Below, piece after piece: positions 49,965 through 59,005 of a stretch of DNA of 64,000 bases; positions within the stretch are counted from its first letter, which is position 1; each line of letters begins with the position of its first letter. The DNA is taken from contig NZ_JARANZ010000006.1 of assembly GCF_029889905.1 (NCBI RefSeq), positions 186,001 through 250,000 on the forward strand. Direction: 5' to 3'. The DNA comes from Chromohalobacter sp. 11-W (lineage in GTDB: Bacteria > Pseudomonadota > Gammaproteobacteria > Pseudomonadales > Halomonadaceae). Under the pieces are notes generated by a model. That model was given only the letters and a program-made list of their open reading frames with translations, did no database searches and was not told the DNA's origin. A program made the position numbers and the translations under genes.

Positions 49965-49990
49965 GAAGAGCGCCGCTGCGCGGCTGGAAG
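49965..49990 (+). repeat. 26-bp hairpin module, copy B1
   Basis: GAAGAGC, stem GCCGC, loop TGC, stem GCGGC, then TGGAAG. Confidence 0.9.
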
Positions 49991-49993
49991 CGG

Positions 49994-50019
49994 GAAGATC
50001 GGCGCTTTGCGCCTGGAAG
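49994..50019 (+). repeat. 26-bp hairpin module, copy B2
   Basis: GAAGATC, stem GGCGC, loop TTT, stem GCGCC, then TGGAAG; three bases after copy B1 in the same orientation. Confidence 0.9.
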
Positions 50020-50045
50020 AACCCCAGGAAGGAGAATCATTCTCG

Positions 50046-50155
50046 GCTTCTAGCTTCTAGCTTCTAGCTTCTAGCTTCTAGCTTCTAGCTTCTAGCTTCT
50101 AGCTTCTAGCTTCTAGCTTCTAGCTTCTAGCTTCTAGCTTCTAGCTTCTAGCTTC
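50046..50155. repeat. Heptamer array, 15 perfect GCTTCTA units
   Basis: 105 bases of an unbroken 7-bp repeat plus a 5-base partial unit. Adjacent units create a CTAG at every junction. It sits between the convergent VOC and recJ genes. Confidence 0.97.
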
Positions 50156-50185
50156 TTCCCTCTTCCCTCTTCCCTCTTCCCTCTT
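50156..50185. repeat. Heptamer array, four TTCCCTC units abutting the recJ stop
   Basis: Four perfect units and a partial one follow the GCTTCTA array directly and run into the recJ stop codon (50184-50186). The same period of seven suggests a common slippage history. Confidence 0.93.
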
Positions 50186-51980
50186 AAACAGGCTCGGCAT
50201 GCTCGATCATCAACTGCAACGACTCACGCCCCCGCCAGCGATTGCGCGATAGCTTATAGGCACAGCGCAGACGATCGCCCAGGCCGAACGGCGGCAGCTC
50301 GCCAGGCGTCAGGGCACGAAACCAGATCGCCTTGAGGCTCACCGCGCCACACGAGAGTTCGAGCATCAGATGATTGCCATCCGCACCCACGGGGCGTAGT
50401 TGCTCGATGCGAAACTCACCGTCGAAAAGCGGGGCGTCGAACTCGCGACCGTAGGGCGCCAAGCGTGCCAGTTCATCCACCGCCGCCAGCGACAGCTGCT
50501 CGGGCGTCAAGGCACCGTCGGTCAGCACATACGGAAAAAGCTCGCGGCCACCGAGTTGCTCCTCGACCGCCGTGAGTAAGGCATCGCGAAATTCCGCCAG
50601 ACGCTCGCGGGGTACGCCAATGCCCGCCGCCCCCCGGTGGCCACCGAAACGTGGCAATGCCTCGGGGGCCAGTTCATGCGCACGCTGCAATGCATCGCGC
50701 AGGTGCAGCCCTTCGATGGAACGTCCCGAGCCGGTCAGCATGCCCGGCGCAGCGGCCGGTGTAAGCACCAACGTGGGACGCCCGAAGGACTGCACCAGGC
50801 GCGAGGCGACGATGCCCTGCACGCCAGCGTGGCCGTCCTCGAGGAAGACCACGATAGCCGATGCTCCCTCGGCCAGCGCGTCGAGCGCCAATGTTCGAGC
50901 GCTCTCGACCATGTCCGCCTCGATCGCCTTGCGCGACTGATTGTCGGTATCCAGCACCTCTAGATGACGCCGCGCCGAGGCGTCGTCGGCGGCGAGCATG
51001 AAATGCAGCGCCGCATAGGGATCATCAAGGCGCGAGCGCGCATTGATGCGCGGCCCCATCTGAAAGGCCAGGGTCTCGGCATCGAAGGGCACGCTGTCGT
51101 CCCCCAGTCGCTCGGCCATGACCCGCCAGCAGGCGGCGCCCATGCGGTTGATCAATGTCAGCCCGTGGCTGACCACGGCGCGGTTGGCGGGGCTCGCCCC
51201 CAGCGAGACGCAATCCGCCACGGTGCCCAAGGCGACGTAGGACAGCCACGGCGACAATTTCGGGGTCGAGGGCGAGGCCACGCCCTGCTCGATGAGCACC
51301 GAGCGCGTCAGTGACATGGTCAGCCACGCCACCATGCATCCGGCGATGGTGGGGTCCGGGTAATCGCAATCGCTGCGTGTGGGATTGACGGTGGCATACG
51401 CTGACGCCGGCGGCCCCGCTGTCGGCAAGGCGTGATGGTCGGTGACCACGACATCGAGCCCGGCCTCACGCAGACGCGCGATACGCGGCTCGTCGGAACT
51501 ACCGCAGTCGGCCGTGATCACCAGGCTAGGGCGTGGCGACAACGCCAGTGTGCGCTCCACCAGCGGCAAACTGATCCCATAGCCATCGAAGATACGATGG
51601 CCGATCAAACTGTGCAGCTTATGCATCGGCACACCGAACAGCTCATTCAGGGTCCGCAGAATGACGACGTGTGAGGTGATGCCGTCGACGTCGTAATCGG
51701 TCAAGATGCCGATATGCTCGCCCTCGGCCACCGCCAGGGCGATTCGCTCGGCGGCACGACGCGCGTCCTGCAGACGTTCGGGGTGCGCCAGATAACGCAG
51801 GCTGGGGTCGATCAGCGACGCGATATCGTCTGTGTAGTCGTGCAGACGCCCGGCCAGTATCCGCGCCTGCAGCTCGCTGAGCCCGGCCGACTGCGCGCGG
51901 CGGTAGACGCTCTCATCACGCGGACGTGACAAGATGCGACGGTTCAGCAGGCGTTGCGGATCATGCTCGGCTACTGACAC
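50184..51980 (-). CDS. recJ: Single-stranded-DNA-specific exonuclease RecJ
   Basis: 598-residue DHH-family 5'-3' exonuclease for recombination and mismatch repair. The metal motifs are TDYDVDGITS, ADCGSS, TDHHALP, and in DHHA1 SGRSIEGLHLRDAL and GGHRGAAG. The C-terminal OB part ends RWRGRESLQLMIE, as in RecJ. Motif I has Val where Ala is usual (DYDADG), and the N terminus differs from the Pseudomonas enzyme as I remember it. It is followed by heptamer arrays. Confidence 0.88.
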   Translation of the reverse strand: MSVAEHDPQRLLNRRILSRPRDESVYRRAQSAGLSELQARILAGRLHDYTDDIASLIDPSLRYLAHPERLQDARRAAERIALAVAEGEHIGILTDYDVDGITSHVVILRTLNELFGVPMHKLHSLIGHRIFDGYGISLPLVERTLALSPRPSLVITADCGSSDEPRIARLREAGLDVVVTDHHALPTAGPPASAYATVNPTRSDCDYPDPTIAGCMVAWLTMSLTRSVLIEQGVASPSTPKLSPWLSYVALGTVADCVSLGASPANRAVVSHGLTLINRMGAACWRVMAERLGDDSVPFDAETLAFQMGPRINARSRLDDPYAALHFMLAADDASARRHLEVLDTDNQSRKAIEADMVESARTLALDALAEGASAIVVFLEDGHAGVQGIVASRLVQSFGRPTLVLTPAAAPGMLTGSGRSIEGLHLRDALQRAHELAPEALPRFGGHRGAAGIGVPRERLAEFRDALLTAVEEQLGGRELFPYVLTDGALTPEQLSLAAVDELARLAPYGREFDAPLFDGEFRIEQLRPVGADGNHLMLELSCGAVSLKAIWFRALTPGELPPFGLGDRLRCAYKLSRNRWRGRESLQLMIEHAEPV

Positions 51981-52049
51981 GAATGACTCCTCGGGAGACG
52001 GCGGGATGGCAAACCGGGGCGTCGCATATCACCACGACGCCTTGGAAGG

Positions 52050-53438
52050 TCAGCGGCGCTGTTCGGCGACGAAGGCCTGCACGGCTTCGAGCTCGGCCGG
52101 CAGCACGGTGTAGCGCTCTTCACGCTCGAGTAAATCGGCCATGTGCGCGGGCAGCGGTGCACCCTCGAAACCCGCCTGGAGCACCGCATCGGCGAACTTG
52201 GCCGGATGCGCGGTCGCCAGGGTGATCATCGGTGTCGAGGCATCCGCACGAACACGTTCAGCGGCACGATAGCCCGTCGCGGTATGCGGATCGAGCAATT
52301 CCTTGGTACGCCCATGCGCGTCGCGAATCACCTCGAGGATGGTGTCGTCATCCACGCTGTGGCTGACGAACTTCTCGCGCAGCCGTGCCAACGGCGCCTC
52401 GGCGAGCACCGCTGGCTCATGCTGGAAACGCTCGAGCAGATCGCGCACGGCGTCGCCATCGCGGTCGTAAGCCTCGAACAGCAGGCGTTCGAAGTTCGAC
52501 GACACCACGATATCCATCGACGGTGCCAGGGTCGCCTTGAGCGCCTGCTTGGAGAAGTCGTTGTCGGCCAGGGTACGATGCAGGATATCGTTGGCATTGG
52601 TCGCGACGATGAACTGCTTGACCGGCAACCCCATGCGATAGGCCACGTAGCCGGCGAAGACATTGCCGAAGTTGGCCGACGGCACGCAGAAGCTCACCTC
52701 GCGATGCGGTGCGCCCAAGGCCACCGCTGAGGCCACGTAATAGACCACCTGCGCCATGATGCGCGCCCAGTTGATGGAGTTGACCGCCACCAGGCGCGTG
52801 CCATTCAGGAACGCTTGATCGGCGAAGCTTGCCTTGACCATCGCCTGGGCATCGTCGAAATCGCCCTCGATGGCGATGTTGAAGACATTGTCAGCCAGCA
52901 CCGAGGTCATCTGCCGACGCTGTACCTCGGATACACGGTTATGCGGATGCAGGATGAAGATGTCGAGGTTGTCGCAATGCCGACAGCCTTCGATCGCCGC
53001 CGACCCGGTATCGCCGGAGGTCGCCCCCATGATCACCGCACGCTCGCCACGCTTGGCCAGGAAGTGATCGAGGATGCGCCCGAGCAACTGCAGGGCGACA
53101 TCCTTGAACGCTAGCGTCGGGCCGTGGAACAACTCGAGCAGGAAGTGGTTGCTGGCGAGCTGGTTGAGCGGCACCACCGCCTCGTGGCTAAAGGAGGCAT
53201 AGGCATCGGTGACGAGCCCCCGGAAGGTCTCGTCGTCGATCTCGCCGCCGACGAAGGGCTTCATCACGCGAAACGCGATCTCGGCATAGGAAAGCCCCGC
53301 CATCGCCTCGAGATCCGCCGTCGAGAGCGTGGGAATCGTCTCCGGCACGTAGAGACCGCCATCGCTGGCCATCCCGGTCAGCACCACTTCTTCGAAACTC
53401 AGCGCCGGCGCCTGGCCGCGCGTACTGATATAACGCAT
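52050..53438 (-). CDS. thrC: Threonine synthase
   Basis: 462 residues, PLP-dependent conversion of O-phosphohomoserine to threonine. It starts MRYISTRGQAPALSFEEVVL. The PLP lysine is in GPTLAFKDVALQLLG, and MGATSGDTGSAA binds the cofactor phosphate region. It is downstream of hom in the same direction, separated by a 141-base repeat-bearing gap. Confidence 0.96.
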   Translation of the reverse strand: MRYISTRGQAPALSFEEVVLTGMASDGGLYVPETIPTLSTADLEAMAGLSYAEIAFRVMKPFVGGEIDDETFRGLVTDAYASFSHEAVVPLNQLASNHFLLELFHGPTLAFKDVALQLLGRILDHFLAKRGERAVIMGATSGDTGSAAIEGCRHCDNLDIFILHPHNRVSEVQRRQMTSVLADNVFNIAIEGDFDDAQAMVKASFADQAFLNGTRLVAVNSINWARIMAQVVYYVASAVALGAPHREVSFCVPSANFGNVFAGYVAYRMGLPVKQFIVATNANDILHRTLADNDFSKQALKATLAPSMDIVVSSNFERLLFEAYDRDGDAVRDLLERFQHEPAVLAEAPLARLREKFVSHSVDDDTILEVIRDAHGRTKELLDPHTATGYRAAERVRADASTPMITLATAHPAKFADAVLQAGFEGAPLPAHMADLLEREERYTVLPAELEAVQAFVAEQRR

Positions 53439-53460
53439 TGCTCGGTTTCCTCGCTAGAAG

Positions 53461-53486
53461 GAAGAGCGCGGCTTCGCCGCTGGAAG
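53461..53486 (+). repeat. 26-bp hairpin module, copy C
   Basis: GAAGAGC, stem GCGGC, loop TTC, stem GCCGC, then TGGAAG, followed directly by CTAGAAG. It is in the hom-thrC gap, which also contains TTCCCTCTTCC near 53560. Confidence 0.9.
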
Positions 53487-53579
53487 CTAGAAGAACGAAG
53501 AGAGACTCAATGGCTAGAACCTGAAAGGCCGCTTCTCTCTTACGTCTTACTTCTTGTCCCTTCCCTCTTCCGTCCTGGT

Positions 53580-54902
53580 TTATTCCTGCTCGTCGAGGGC
53601 TTCGACACGAATCCGGGTCACCGGACCGGCGATATCGGCCAGCGATTCGAGCTGACGGATGACTTCGTTCATGTGCTGCTCGCGGGTGCGATGCGTCATC
53701 AGGATGATGGGCACCAGCTCGCCTTCGGTGGCTTCCTTCTGGATGATCGCCTCGATGGAAATCCCCTGCTCGGAGAGGATCGTCGCCACGCGCGCCAACA
53801 CGCCCGGGCGGTCCACCGCCAACAGACGCAGATAGTAGGCCGTGACGATATCCTCCATGGGCAGGATCGGCAGCGAGCCGTCGGCTTCGTCAATGCCGCT
53901 AAAGGCGAGATACGGCACACGATAATGATGCTCGGTGGTGATGTCGCGCGCCACGTCGAGCAGGTCGGCGACCACTGCCGAGGCTGTGGGCTCGGCCCCT
54001 GCGCCGGCGCCATAATAGAGCGTCGGGCCCACGGCATCGCCCATCACGGCGATGGCGTTCTTCACGCCATGCACGCTGGCCAGCAGACGTTCCTTGGGAA
54101 TCAAGGTCGGATGCACGCGAAGCTCGAGGCCCTTTTCGGTGCGCTTGGAAATCCCCAAGTGCTTGATGATGTAGCCCAGTTGATCGGCCTGTTCGACATC
54201 ATCGGCCGTGACCCGCGAGATACCCTCCGTGTAGGCCTTATCGAACTGCAGCGGCACACCGAAGGCGATCGACGCCAGGATGGTCAGCTTATGAGCGGCG
54301 TCGATCCCTTCGACATCGAAGGTCGGGTCGGCTTCGGCATAACCCAGTGCCTGCGCCTCGGCGAGCACGTCGTCGAAGGCACGGCCTTCGTCGCGCATGT
54401 GAGTCAGAATGTAGTTGCCGGTGCCGTTGATGATGCCGGCAAGCCATTGAATGCGGTTGGCCCCCAGGCCTTCACGCAGCGATTTGATCACCGGGATGCC
54501 GCCGGCCACGGCCGCCTCGAAGGCCACGATCACGCCCTTTTCGTGCGCGGCCTGGAAGATCTCGTTGCCGTGCACGGCGATCAACGCCTTGTTGGCAGTG
54601 ACTACGTGCTTGCCATTCTCGATGGCGGTCATCACCAGCTCACGGGCCACGTCGTAGCCCCCGATCAACTCGACCAACACATCGACATCGGGATTGCGTG
54701 CCACCTCGAAGACATCGCGGGTGACCTTGACCCCGGCGGTTTCGCATTGCGGGTTATCGCGACGCGTACCGACTTGCTCGACGATAATCGGTCGACTGGC
54801 GCGACGGGCGATATCGTCCGCGTTGCGCGTCAACACATTGAAGGTACCGCCACCCACGGTCCCTAGCCCACAGATACCTACTCTCACCGGTTTCAACGTC
54901 AC
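53580..54902 (-). CDS. hom: Homoserine dehydrogenase
   Basis: 440 residues. The NAD(P) motif is GICGLGTVGGGTF, the catalytic domain has GIINGTGNYIL and AQALGYAEADPTFDVEG, and a C-terminal ACT domain (DRPGVLARVATILSEQGISI) suggests feedback by threonine. It reduces aspartate semialdehyde to homoserine, feeding thrC. It is the monofunctional Pseudomonas-type enzyme, with no aspartokinase domain. Confidence 0.96.
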   Translation of the reverse strand: MTLKPVRVGICGLGTVGGGTFNVLTRNADDIARRASRPIIVEQVGTRRDNPQCETAGVKVTRDVFEVARNPDVDVLVELIGGYDVARELVMTAIENGKHVVTANKALIAVHGNEIFQAAHEKGVIVAFEAAVAGGIPVIKSLREGLGANRIQWLAGIINGTGNYILTHMRDEGRAFDDVLAEAQALGYAEADPTFDVEGIDAAHKLTILASIAFGVPLQFDKAYTEGISRVTADDVEQADQLGYIIKHLGISKRTEKGLELRVHPTLIPKERLLASVHGVKNAIAVMGDAVGPTLYYGAGAGAEPTASAVVADLLDVARDITTEHHYRVPYLAFSGIDEADGSLPILPMEDIVTAYYLRLLAVDRPGVLARVATILSEQGISIEAIIQKEATEGELVPIILMTHRTREQHMNEVIRQLESLADIAGPVTRIRVEALDEQE

Positions 54903-54980
54903 GCTCCCCTTGCTCAGTGTATGTGTCCAGCGGACCTCCTGCGCCTAGCGTCGGAGGTCATCATATTTATCGTCGCTCGG

Positions 54981-55715
54981 TCATTCCTTGATGCCGAGCA
55001 TTGACGCCAGCCGCTCGGCCGGCACGTACCCCGGCACCATGCGGCCATTCGGCAACACGATGGCGGGCGTTCCCTGAATTCCCAGTTCACGTCCAAGCTC
55101 ATACTGCTCGGCCACCGGCGCCTCACACTCCGCCGTGGCCTCCAGGGTTTCCCCGCGCATCGCGGCGCTGAGCGCCTCGGTGGCATTGTCGGCGCACCAG
55201 GCCCGGCTCAGCACGCGTGCCGCCTCGGAGTCGACGCCGGCACGCGGGAAGGCCAGATAGTCTACCTCGATTCCCATCCGATTGAGACGGGGGACTTCTT
55301 TATGCAGCTTTTGGCAATAAGGGCACGAGGTATCGGTAAAGACGGTAATGCGCGCCTTGACCTCGCTGGCAGGCTTGTAGATGACGCGCGCCTTCTCGGG
55401 GACGTCATCGAGACGCGCCTGACGGCGTTCGTTGGCGGCACGCTCGGTCAGGTTGACCATTTGCCCGTCGCGGTTTCGATACAGGTCACCGACCACCATG
55501 TATTCCCCGTCGGCGTCTGTATACAGGGTTTCACCGCTCTCGAGTCGCACCTCATAGAGCCCCGGTAACGGCGACTCCTCGACCGACGCCACCGGCATCG
55601 GCTGCCCGTTGTGGGTCAACTTGTCAGCCAGCCCCTCGGGGGGCGCGGCAAAGCTTAATGGAGCGGCCATAAGGGCCAAGACGCCCCCGATGATGGGCAG
55701 TACGGCTCTAGACAT
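54981..55715 (-). CDS. dsbC: Thiol:disulfide interchange protein DsbC
   Basis: 244 residues with a signal peptide (VLALMAAPLSFAA), an N-terminal dimerisation domain and a thioredoxin domain with the CPYC active site (TDTSCPYCQKLH) and the cis-proline loop GTPAIVLPNG. It isomerises wrong disulfides in the periplasm. The ATG at 55715 follows AGAGG and lies 2 bases beyond the xerD stop; an in-frame TTG two codons earlier is less likely. Confidence 0.94.
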   Translation of the reverse strand: MSRAVLPIIGGVLALMAAPLSFAAPPEGLADKLTHNGQPMPVASVEESPLPGLYEVRLESGETLYTDADGEYMVVGDLYRNRDGQMVNLTERAANERRQARLDDVPEKARVIYKPASEVKARITVFTDTSCPYCQKLHKEVPRLNRMGIEVDYLAFPRAGVDSEAARVLSRAWCADNATEALSAAMRGETLEATAECEAPVAEQYELGRELGIQGTPAIVLPNGRMVPGYVPAERLASMLGIKE

Positions 55716-55717
55716 GA

Positions 55718-56605
55718 TCAACCTCTAGGATGATGTTGGGCGTGCAGCGCTTCCAAGCGCGCTTGGGCCACTTGGGTATAGATTTGCGTGGTCGACAGGT
55801 CACTGTGTCCCAGCAACAACTGTACGACACGTAAATTGGCCCCATGATTCAACAGGTGCGTCGCGAATGCATGGCGCAGCGTGTGTGGCGAGAGCGGTTT
55901 GTCGATGCCAGCCGCCACGGCATGCCGTTTGATACGATGCCAGAATGTCTGGCGGGTCATGAACCCATCATGGCGTCCGGGAAACAGGGGCGGTCGGGTC
56001 GGATCGTTCATCAGGCCCCCACGCCCTTGACGCAGGTAGCGCTCGAGCCATGCGGTCGCCTCCTCGCCCAGCGGGACCAAGCGCTCCTTATCGCCTTTGC
56101 CGAGTATGCGCAGTACGCCCTGGCGCAAGTTGACCGCGTCCACCGTCAAACCGACCAGCTCGGAGACACGCAGGCCACAGCCATACAACACCTCAAGCAT
56201 GGTACGGTCGCGCAGTCCCAGCGGCGCATCTGGATCCGGCGCCTCGAGCAGACGCTCGACCTCGGCTTCATCCAGGGTATTGGGCAATTTGGCGACGGCC
56301 TTGGGAGCACGCGCCTCAGCCAGGGGGTCATGGGCGATATGCCCTTCGGCCAGCGCCCAGCGATAGAAGCGCCGCAGACAGGACAACAAGCGTGCCACCG
56401 AGCGAGGATGATAGTGCTCGCGACGCGCCGCCAGAAATGCCTCCAGCGCGTTGTCCCCGGGGGCAAGAAGACGCTCGCTGCGCGACGCGAGGTGCGCGAG
56501 CCAGGCATCCAGATCGCGCCGATAGGCATCCAGCGTATGTCGACTCAGCCCGCGCTCCAACCAGAGCCCATCGATAAAAGCATCGCGCCACTCGAGATCA
56601 TCCAC
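55718..56605 (-). CDS. xerD: Tyrosine recombinase XerD
   Basis: 295 residues; with XerC it resolves chromosome dimers at dif. An N-terminal SAM-like core-binding domain is followed by the catalytic domain with CGLRVSEL (Arg), GKGDKERLVPL (Lys), SPHTLRHAFATHLL (His, Arg), LLGHSDLSTTQIYT (His and the nucleophilic Tyr). The GTG at 56605 gives VDDLEWRDAF, matches the E. coli length (298) and has GGGGAGG upstream. The longer frame overlaps the terminator region. Confidence 0.95.
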   Translation of the reverse strand: MDDLEWRDAFIDGLWLERGLSRHTLDAYRRDLDAWLAHLASRSERLLAPGDNALEAFLAARREHYHPRSVARLLSCLRRFYRWALAEGHIAHDPLAEARAPKAVAKLPNTLDEAEVERLLEAPDPDAPLGLRDRTMLEVLYGCGLRVSELVGLTVDAVNLRQGVLRILGKGDKERLVPLGEEATAWLERYLRQGRGGLMNDPTRPPLFPGRHDGFMTRQTFWHRIKRHAVAAGIDKPLSPHTLRHAFATHLLNHGANLRVVQLLLGHSDLSTTQIYTQVAQARLEALHAQHHPRG

Positions 56606-56646
56606 CGATTCTGCCCTCCCCGCGCCGCCTTCGCCTACCCCATATG

Positions 56647-56680
56647 CAAAAACCCCGCGAGCCAAGGGCCCACGGGGTTC
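56647..56680 (-). terminator. Terminator of the rpsP-rimM-trmD-rplS operon
   Basis: On the minus strand AACCCCG / CGGGGTT stem with a GC-rich inner loop, ending in TTTTTGC. It lies 58 bases after the rplS stop and overlaps nothing coding once xerD is started at 56605. Confidence 0.85.
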
Positions 56681-56737
56681 TCGTCGAGCGCTCCCCAAAG
56701 GGAGCGCTCATGACGTCTAGACGACGCCGCAAGCCGC

Positions 56738-57097
56738 TTAACGAGTCAGCTTTTCCTTGATGCGAGCGGACTTGCCACTGCGCTCGCGGAGGTAGTACAG
56801 CTTGGCCTGGCGCACGTCACCGCGACGCTTGACCTCGATGGAAGCGACCAGCGGGCTGTACGTCTGGAAAGTACGCTCGACGCCGACACCGTGAGAAATT
56901 TTACGCACGGTGAAAGCGGAGTTGAGCCCGCGGTTGCGCTTGCCGATCACAACGCCTTCGAAAGCCTGCAGACGCTCGCGGCTACCTTCCACAACCTTGA
57001 CCTGAACGGTCACGGTGTCGCCCGGCGAGAATTCCGGAATCTGCTTGCTCATCTGCTCGGTTTCGAGCGCCTGGATCACCTTGTTCTTGCTACTCAT
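56738..57097 (-). CDS. rplS: 50S ribosomal protein L19
   Basis: 119 residues with [19 protein letters not shown] and [21 protein letters not shown], the L19 signature. Last gene of the conserved rpsP-rimM-trmD-rplS operon. Confidence 0.97.
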   Translation of the reverse strand: MSSKNKVIQALETEQMSKQIPEFSPGDTVTVQVKVVEGSRERLQAFEGVVIGKRNRGLNSAFTVRKISHGVGVERTFQTYSPLVASIEVKRRGDVRQAKLYYLRERSGKSARIKEKLTR

Positions 57098-57205
57098 GAC
57101 TAAACTCCTTGATATTTGGATGACCGGCTCTTCATGTGTCGAGAGTCGGTCGTGATCCCGGCGTCGCGAAACGCGGGAATCGACGTTGTGGGTGACGCGC
57201 GGCGC

Positions 57206-58009
57206 TCATTCATCGAGCATCCGTCGCTCCTCCGTCCTACCGACGTGCTGACTCGTGGCATTTTCCGCGATGAACTCGTCAAGCAGGCGTTGCTGCTCGC
57301 GATCCAGAGCGCGACCTTCGAGAAGGTCGGGTCGCCTGAGCCAGGTGCGCCCGAGGGACTGCTTCAGCCGCCAGCGGCGAATCGCCGCGTGGTTGCCGCT
57401 AAGCAGGATGTCCGGCACGCCACGCCCGTCGATCGTCTCGGGGCGCGTGTAGTGCGGGCAATCCAGAAGCCCCTCGCTAAAGGAATCCTCAAGTGCCGAA
57501 TCGCCATGGCCGAGCACGCCCGGCACCAGCCGAGAGACGGCATCGACCATCACCATGGCCGGCAATTCACCGCCGCTAAGCACATAATCGCCGATCGACC
57601 ATTCCTCGTCGATGTCGGACTCGACCACTCGCTCGTCGATGCCCTCGTAACGACCGGCGACGACGATCAGTGCCTCCAGGTCAGCCAGCTCCCGCACGCC
57701 GCGTTGATCGAGCCGCCGCCCCTGGGGCGACAGATAAACCACGCGTGTACGCTCTGGCGCACAACCACGGCGTTCGGCGTCACGGCGTGCCTCGGCGATA
57801 GCGGGTCGCAGCGTGTCGACCTTCATCAGCATGCCGGGGCCACCGCCATAAGGCCGGTCGTCCACCGTGCGGTGCTTATCCGTGGCGTAATCCCGGGGAT
57901 TCCAGAAATCCACCACTAGCAATCCCTGGTCGACGGCGCGCCCCGTTACGCCGTAACGAGTGATCGCCTCGAACATCTCCGGGAACAGGGAGACAACACC
58001 AATCCACAC
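57206..58009 (-). CDS. trmD: tRNA (guanine37-N1) methyltransferase TrmD
   Basis: 267 residues of the SPOUT trefoil-knot class. The start [25 protein letters not shown], and the knot [18 protein letters not shown] are characteristic. It methylates G37 to prevent frameshifting. The 108-base gap before rplS contains a GC-rich hairpin. Confidence 0.96.
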   Translation of the reverse strand: MWIGVVSLFPEMFEAITRYGVTGRAVDQGLLVVDFWNPRDYATDKHRTVDDRPYGGGPGMLMKVDTLRPAIAEARRDAERRGCAPERTRVVYLSPQGRRLDQRGVRELADLEALIVVAGRYEGIDERVVESDIDEEWSIGDYVLSGGELPAMVMVDAVSRLVPGVLGHGDSALEDSFSEGLLDCPHYTRPETIDGRGVPDILLSGNHAAIRRWRLKQSLGRTWLRRPDLLEGRALDREQQRLLDEFIAENATSQHVGRTEERRMLDE

Positions 58010-58047
58010 GGCTTCATCACTCGGCCAGTGACACCGAAGATACGGCG

Positions 58048-58602
58048 TCAGAATTCAGGATCCCAATCCACTGTCATACGCCCGGTACCAAGATCCACCT
58101 CGCGGATCACGCCATCGGGCAGAAACGGTATTAACCGCTCCCGATCATCGAGACTCGCCTCGCTGGGCTGGATCACCAACACGTCGTTGGCACCCGTCTC
58201 GAAGAGATAATTCACTTGCCCCAGACATTCACCGGACAGCGTCTCGACCCGCAGGCCTTCGAGCTGATACCAGTAATAGTCGCCCGGCGCGAGCGCCGGC
58301 AACGCCTGCTTGGGCAGGAGAATATCCGCGCCAGCCCAACGTTCGGCCAGTTCGCGGCTCGAGATGCCTTCCAGGCTGGCGACCAGCCCTTTGCCATGAG
58401 TGCGCCCTTGGCCCAGCTTGCACTCAAAGTGCTCGCCGCGCAGTGACAGCACCCATTCGGCATGCTCGAAGATGCCCTCGATGGGGCTGGTGTACGAATA
58501 CACCTTCAGCCACCCTTTCACGCCGTAGGGACTGGTCAGGCGGCCAAGCACCACGTGCTCGTCGTCTTGCGCCGCATCGGCGCGACCGGTCTCATGCGAC
58601 AT
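58048..58602 (-). CDS. rimM: Ribosome maturation factor RimM
   Basis: 184 residues. [22 protein letters not shown] marks the N-terminal RimM domain and a PRC-barrel follows ([31 protein letters not shown]). It assists 16S processing of the 30S head through S19. The ATG at 58602 is used; the longer frame would overlap rpsP. Confidence 0.94.
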   Translation of the reverse strand: MSHETGRADAAQDDEHVVLGRLTSPYGVKGWLKVYSYTSPIEGIFEHAEWVLSLRGEHFECKLGQGRTHGKGLVASLEGISSRELAERWAGADILLPKQALPALAPGDYYWYQLEGLRVETLSGECLGQVNYLFETGANDVLVIQPSEASLDDRERLIPFLPDGVIREVDLGTGRMTVDWDPEF

Positions 58603-58616
58603 AGCGGGCAGTGCAC

Positions 58617-58868
58617 TCACGCTTGCTGCTTGCGTGCTTCTTTCAGCAACTCGGCGACACGATCGGAGAGCTGGGCACCCAGACCCTGCCAATGCTCGGC
58701 ACGCTCGAGATCGACGCGCAGACGCTCTTCCTGACCACGGGCTACCGGGTTGAAGAAGCCGATACGCTCGATGAAGCGGCCGTCGCGAGACTTACGCGAG
58801 TCGCTGACGGTGAGGTGATAAAAGGGACGCTTCTTGGCGCCACCACGGGCCAAACGGATGGTAACCAT
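58617..58868 (-). CDS. rpsP: 30S ribosomal protein S16
   Basis: 83 residues starting [21 protein letters not shown], with FNPVARG in the middle. First gene of the operon, separated by 137 bases from ffh. That gap has an AT-rich stretch that probably holds the operon promoter. Confidence 0.97.
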   Translation of the reverse strand: MVTIRLARGGAKKRPFYHLTVSDSRKSRDGRFIERIGFFNPVARGQEERLRVDLERAEHWQGLGAQLSDRVAELLKEARKQQA

Positions 58869-59005
58869 GCGCTATAATCCTACGGTTGAAGTTTTACGTT
58901 ACGCCACGGACTGTCGCGGCGGGCAAGACCCACCTGCGAAGACGCAGCATTCTACGGAAAAAGGCTCGTATTGGAAACCTTTTTCCTTGACAAGGAAAGG
59001 CGTTA

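Noticed and set aside
50046-50185. The heptamer array as a CRISPR array
   Set aside because: Units are 7 bases with no spacers, and no cas genes are present.
53124-54866. A 580-codon plus-strand frame opposite thrC and hom
   Set aside because: It crosses the intergenic repeat region and is antisense to two unmistakable genes; composition-driven shadow.
57116-57919. A 267-codon plus-strand frame opposite trmD
   Set aside because: TrmD on the minus strand is certain; the frame covers the rplS-trmD gap without signals.
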